Shown one piece after another: positions 6,395 through 8,285 of a DNA stretch of 8,285 nucleotides. This DNA comes from Oscillospiraceae bacterium. GTDB taxonomy: Bacteria > Bacillota_A > Clostridia > Oscillospirales > Oscillospiraceae. Each line of letters starts with the position of its first letter. Within the stretch, counting starts at the first letter, position 1. The notes beneath the pieces were generated by a model that made no database searches, was not told where the DNA came from, and was given only the letters and a program-made list of their open reading frames with translations. The stretch spans positions 1-8,285 of the forward strand of contig JAFYAB010000084.1 in the NCBI GenBank assembly GCA_017540945.1. Direction: 5' to 3'. The translations under genes were made by a program, and so were the position numbers.

Positions 6395-7186
6395 TCATGG
6401 CTGCAGCGGTTGCGGCCTGTGCCCGTGATAGGTCACGACGGCAAGACCCGCCGCTTCCGCCAGCGCCGCCGCCTCCTCAAGACGGGCGCCGACCCGTCCG
6501 GGATTGTGGGCGTCGGATCCCAGCGTCACGAAGTGGCCTCCCATCTCGCGGAAACGGCACAGGATGTCCAGTCCCCAGGGGCTGTCCCCCTCCCAGGATG
6601 AGCTGTTGATCTCCAGAGTCTTTCCATGCACCAGCAGCCAGCGGAAAATCTCGTCGAAAAGATCCGGCGCATCCTCATAGAAAAATGACCGATCCGCATA
6701 GGGCGCGTAGTGGGCCACAAAATCGTAGTGCCCCAGCACATCCAGCGTGGGGAAGCACTCCAGACTCCTGATGATCTGTTCAAGGTATATCCGGTAAATA
6801 TCCCTGCGGCTCCAGCCCTCATAAAAGGCGTCTTCCCATACATTGGCGCCCCTAATCGTGTGCACCGATCCGATCACGAAATCCAGCTCTAGCCCCGACA
6901 GGAGTTCTTCCGCTCGACGGGCACAGTCCCTGCCCGCCATGCTGACCTCTGCTCCTCGCCCGATCCGAATGCCTGGAAACGCGCCGTCCAAGACGGACAA
7001 TTGGCCTTCCCGGGCGGCAAAATCCGGAATGTTCCACTCGGTCATGGGCCGATCGAAATCCAGATGATCCGTCAGGCAGAACTCGCAGAGCCCTCTCTTG
7101 ACCGCACCCTCGACCATCCGTATGGGGGCGTATTCGGCGTCAAAGGAAAAGCTGCTGTGAGTGTGAAGATCCGACAATGCTCTCAT
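6395..7186 (-). CDS. PHP-domain phosphoesterase, histidinol-phosphatase (HisK/HisJ)-like
   Basis: A 263-residue PHP-family metal-dependent phosphoesterase of the monofunctional histidinol-phosphatase type and length. The metal ligands are visible in order: DLHTHSSFSFDA with H8, H10 and D16; TDHLD with D40 and H41; E80 (GAEVSM); H109 (GSVHT); H153 (LGHYD); and SDAHNP with D225 and H227. E192 in LEINSS is also typical. The family hydrolyses phosphate monoesters, classically L-histidinol phosphate, but paralogues act on other small phosphates. No histidine-biosynthesis gene is nearby; neighbours are a HAD phosphatase, SIS enzymes and an importer, so a role in dephosphorylating a sugar or linked compound is inferred. 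ATG 7186 follows the HAD stop by 16 nt, with GGGAGAGAG (7191-7199) 4 nt before it, indicating co-transcription. Probably cytoplasmic; no signal peptide. Confidence 0.85.
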   Translation of the reverse strand: MRALSDLHTHSSFSFDAEYAPIRMVEGAVKRGLCEFCLTDHLDFDRPMTEWNIPDFAAREGQLSVLDGAFPGIRIGRGAEVSMAGRDCARRAEELLSGLELDFVIGSVHTIRGANVWEDAFYEGWSRRDIYRIYLEQIIRSLECFPTLDVLGHYDFVAHYAPYADRSFFYEDAPDLFDEIFRWLLVHGKTLEINSSSWEGDSPWGLDILCRFREMGGHFVTLGSDAHNPGRVGARLEEAAALAEAAGLAVVTYHGHRPQPLQP

Positions 7187-7202
7187 GCGTCTCTCTCCCG
7201 TC

Positions 7203-7994
7203 TTAACGGCGAAGCAACGCCGCGATCAGCTCCGCCATGGCGTCGTGCTCGCTGTCGGCATGCAGCACCAGCCGGGCAGCGGCTTTGATCTCCGGGACGG
7301 CATCGCCTACGGCCACGCCGAGTCCCGCGTTGGCGACCATGCTCAGGTCATTGAGATAATTCCCAGCCGCGACCACGTTTTCCGGCTGGATACCTTCGAT
7401 CCTGCACAATTCCTGCAGACCCGTCCACTTGTTGACGCCTTTGGGCATGATGTCGACTGTCCCGGGTTCGCAGTAACTGTACTCAAAAGCCAGGCCCAGG
7501 TGGTCGATCGCGTCCAGCACCGGACGCAGGTTTCCACTGGCCATCAGCGCCTCGGCTCTGTCCGTCGGCACCTCATCTGCACAGCGGTATATCTTCGGAA
7601 CAAACCCGGCCCACTGCGCGTACTCGCGGACGCCGTCAGTGATCCGGTTGACACCAATATAGTCTCCGGCAATCACATACAGCACACAGTCTGTGCCCAG
7701 ACAGGTCTCAACCAGCCTCCGCGTGTCCTCCGGCTCCGTCAGCCTCTGCATCAGTACTCGGCCGTCCGCCGTTTTCGTCAGCTTCCCGCCGGAGTTCGTG
7801 ATCAGATAATCCACCAGCCGGTCGTCGCCCTGCATGTTGACCATGTCAAAGCTGTGCCTGCCGGAATCGAAGCAGAGCACATGCCCCCGACGGCGCATTT
7901 CGTGGAAAGCCTCCTTTGTTTTTGCCCCCAGACGGCAGCTTTTTCCCACGGCCGTACCGTCAACATCCATTGCCAGCAGCAATCTGTTTTCCAT
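7203..7994 (-). CDS. Cof-type HAD-superfamily (IIB) sugar phosphatase-like hydrolase
   Basis: A 263-residue HAD hydrolase with the Cof/IIB cap layout. Motif I is DVDGT (10-14), giving nucleophile D10 and acid/base D12; motif II is S44 in FDSGR; motif III is K185 in DIMPKGVNK; motif IV is GNYLND (211-216). The cap domain lies between about 80 and 180. Cof proteins usually dephosphorylate sugar phosphates, pyridoxal phosphate or flavin phosphates. Motif IV is normally GDxxND; here the first Asp is Asn212, encoded AAT, one base from an Asp codon, while D216 is kept, so metal binding may be altered. ATG 7994 is chosen: it sits just before motif I as is normal for the family and has a purine-rich GAAGAGAGAAG (8000-8010) 5 nt upstream. 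The in-frame ATG at 8015 and TTG at 8063 lack a ribosome site. It precedes the PHP gene by 16 nt in one operon. Confidence 0.87.
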   Translation of the reverse strand: MENRLLLAMDVDGTAVGKSCRLGAKTKEAFHEMRRRGHVLCFDSGRHSFDMVNMQGDDRLVDYLITNSGGKLTKTADGRVLMQRLTEPEDTRRLVETCLGTDCVLYVIAGDYIGVNRITDGVREYAQWAGFVPKIYRCADEVPTDRAEALMASGNLRPVLDAIDHLGLAFEYSYCEPGTVDIMPKGVNKWTGLQELCRIEGIQPENVVAAGNYLNDLSMVANAGLGVAVGDAVPEIKAAARLVLHADSEHDAMAELIAALLRR

Positions 7995-8013
7995 GTACAC
8001 TTCTCTCTTCGCC

Positions 8014-8019
8014 ATTATA
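8014..8019 (-). promoter_or_regulatory. TATAAT-like -10 element before the HAD gene (weak candidate)
   Basis: The minus strand carries a perfect TATAAT at 8019-8014, upstream of ATG 7994. No recognisable -35 box lies 16-18 nt further upstream (about 8037-8042 reads CCCGAA), and a start near 8007 would leave a leader of only about a dozen bases. It could be a minor internal promoter or chance. Confidence 0.2.
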
Positions 8020-8029
8020 TGTGTTTGGA

Positions 8030-8049
8030 GGAGGGGTTCGGGCCCCTCC
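8030..8049. other. GC-rich hairpin between the partial SIS gene and the HAD gene
   Basis: GGAGGGG-type arms at 8030-8036 and 8043-8049 form a 7-bp stem around a 6-nt loop in the 98-nt gap. On the minus strand it is followed by TCCAAACACA, with no T-run, so it is not a clear intrinsic terminator. It may stabilise the end of the upstream message or mark a processing point; nothing else coding is seen in this gap. Confidence 0.3.
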
Positions 8050-8092
8050 CTGAAGCTGTCCAAGCTTGATCATTGTCAGGATTCCGGACCTC

Positions 8093-8285
8093 TCAATAAT
8101 CGAACTGCCTGTAGTAACGCCGGATCGAGAGCGGGTGACGCAGAAACAGCTCCATATAGGCGTCCACGCGATTGTTGACCGCGTGCATCACGAGATGCGA
8201 GATGCTGCCGCGGAACTCCTTTCGAATTCCCTCCAGCTCCAGCTCGGCCGTGTCGATGATCGTGTAGTTGGCGCAGACACGAGGC
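8093..8285 (-). CDS. Probable SIS-family sugar isomerase/deglycase, C-terminal fragment
   Basis: On the minus strand a frame is open from the right edge to TGA at 8093-8095, giving 63 full codons of a gene whose start lies outside the window. The visible segment includes TAELELEGIRKEFRGSISHL and ends RHPLSIRRYYRQFDY. Endings of the form HP(L/D)..RRYY...Y are seen in FrlB-like SIS proteins (E. coli FrlB ends HNPDERRYYGGLVEY, as recalled), and the complete SIS protein of this window has a comparable RHPLVRQLEE near its C-terminus. This makes a second SIS phosphosugar enzyme, possibly of the deglycase type, the best guess, but no catalytic motif is in view. It lies 98 nt before the HAD gene in the same direction, so it is probably upstream in the same operon. 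That the frame is coding is likelier than the family assignment. Confidence 0.55.
   Translation of the reverse strand, partial: PRVCANYTIIDTAELELEGIRKEFRGSISHLVMHAVNNRVDAYMELFLRHPLSIRRYYRQFDY

Noticed and set aside
7995..8063. Longer N-terminus for the HAD protein from TTG 8063 or ATG 8015
   Set aside because: Neither has a ribosome site, the extension is unlike the family, and ATG 7994 places motif I at the usual distance from the start.
7185..8069. Plus-strand open frame of 294 codons opposite the HAD gene
   Set aside because: It mirrors the HAD gene, which has clear catalytic motifs and a sensible start; the antisense product shows no recognisable domain.

Overview
The window looks like a metabolic gene cluster from a GC-rich, low-redundancy chromosome of a Firmicute, most likely a gut-type clostridium (Oscillospiraceae-like). 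This is inferred from strong AGGAG-type ribosome binding sites, an Ala/Pro/Glu-rich linker after the lipoprotein cysteine, GntR/UTRA regulators, and tightly packed operon genes. No rRNA, tRNA, CRISPR array or mobile element is visible.

Layout. Positions 1-1180 (+ strand) hold two tandem GntR/UTRA-type regulators. The first is cut by the left edge and only its effector domain remains; the second is complete and starts at a TTG. A long, almost perfect hairpin (1195-1246) separates them from a convergent minus-strand gene set. Read in the minus direction from the right edge, that set contains: the C-terminal end of a probable SIS sugar isomerase/deglycase (8285-8093), a Cof-type HAD phosphatase (7994-7203), a PHP-family (histidinol-phosphatase-like) phosphoesterase (7186-6395), an ABC importer made of a lipoprotein binding protein (6317-5226), an ATPase (5099-4026) and a fused double permease (4018-2363), and finally a GlmS-like double-SIS enzyme (2366-1266).

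How the genes may work together. The importer belongs to the AfuABC/FbpABC/PhnSTUV superfamily. Annotation by homology would often call it iron(III) transport, but the genes around it (two SIS phosphosugar enzymes and two phosphohydrolases, with no sugar kinase in view) fit uptake of an already phosphorylated sugar or amino-sugar compound. This would resemble the characterised AfuABC hexose-phosphate importer. The SIS enzymes would isomerise, deaminate or deglycate the product, the HAD and PHP enzymes would remove phosphate, and the GntR/UTRA proteins would sense the sugar phosphate. This is an inference from context; the true substrate is unknown.

Expression features. The ATPase, permease and final SIS gene are spaced for coupled translation (7-nt gap, then a 4-nt overlap). 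The 126-nt gap after the binding-protein gene holds two mutually exclusive hairpins, a plausible device for making more binding protein than transporter. No convincing operon promoter is visible; the operon probably starts beyond the right edge.
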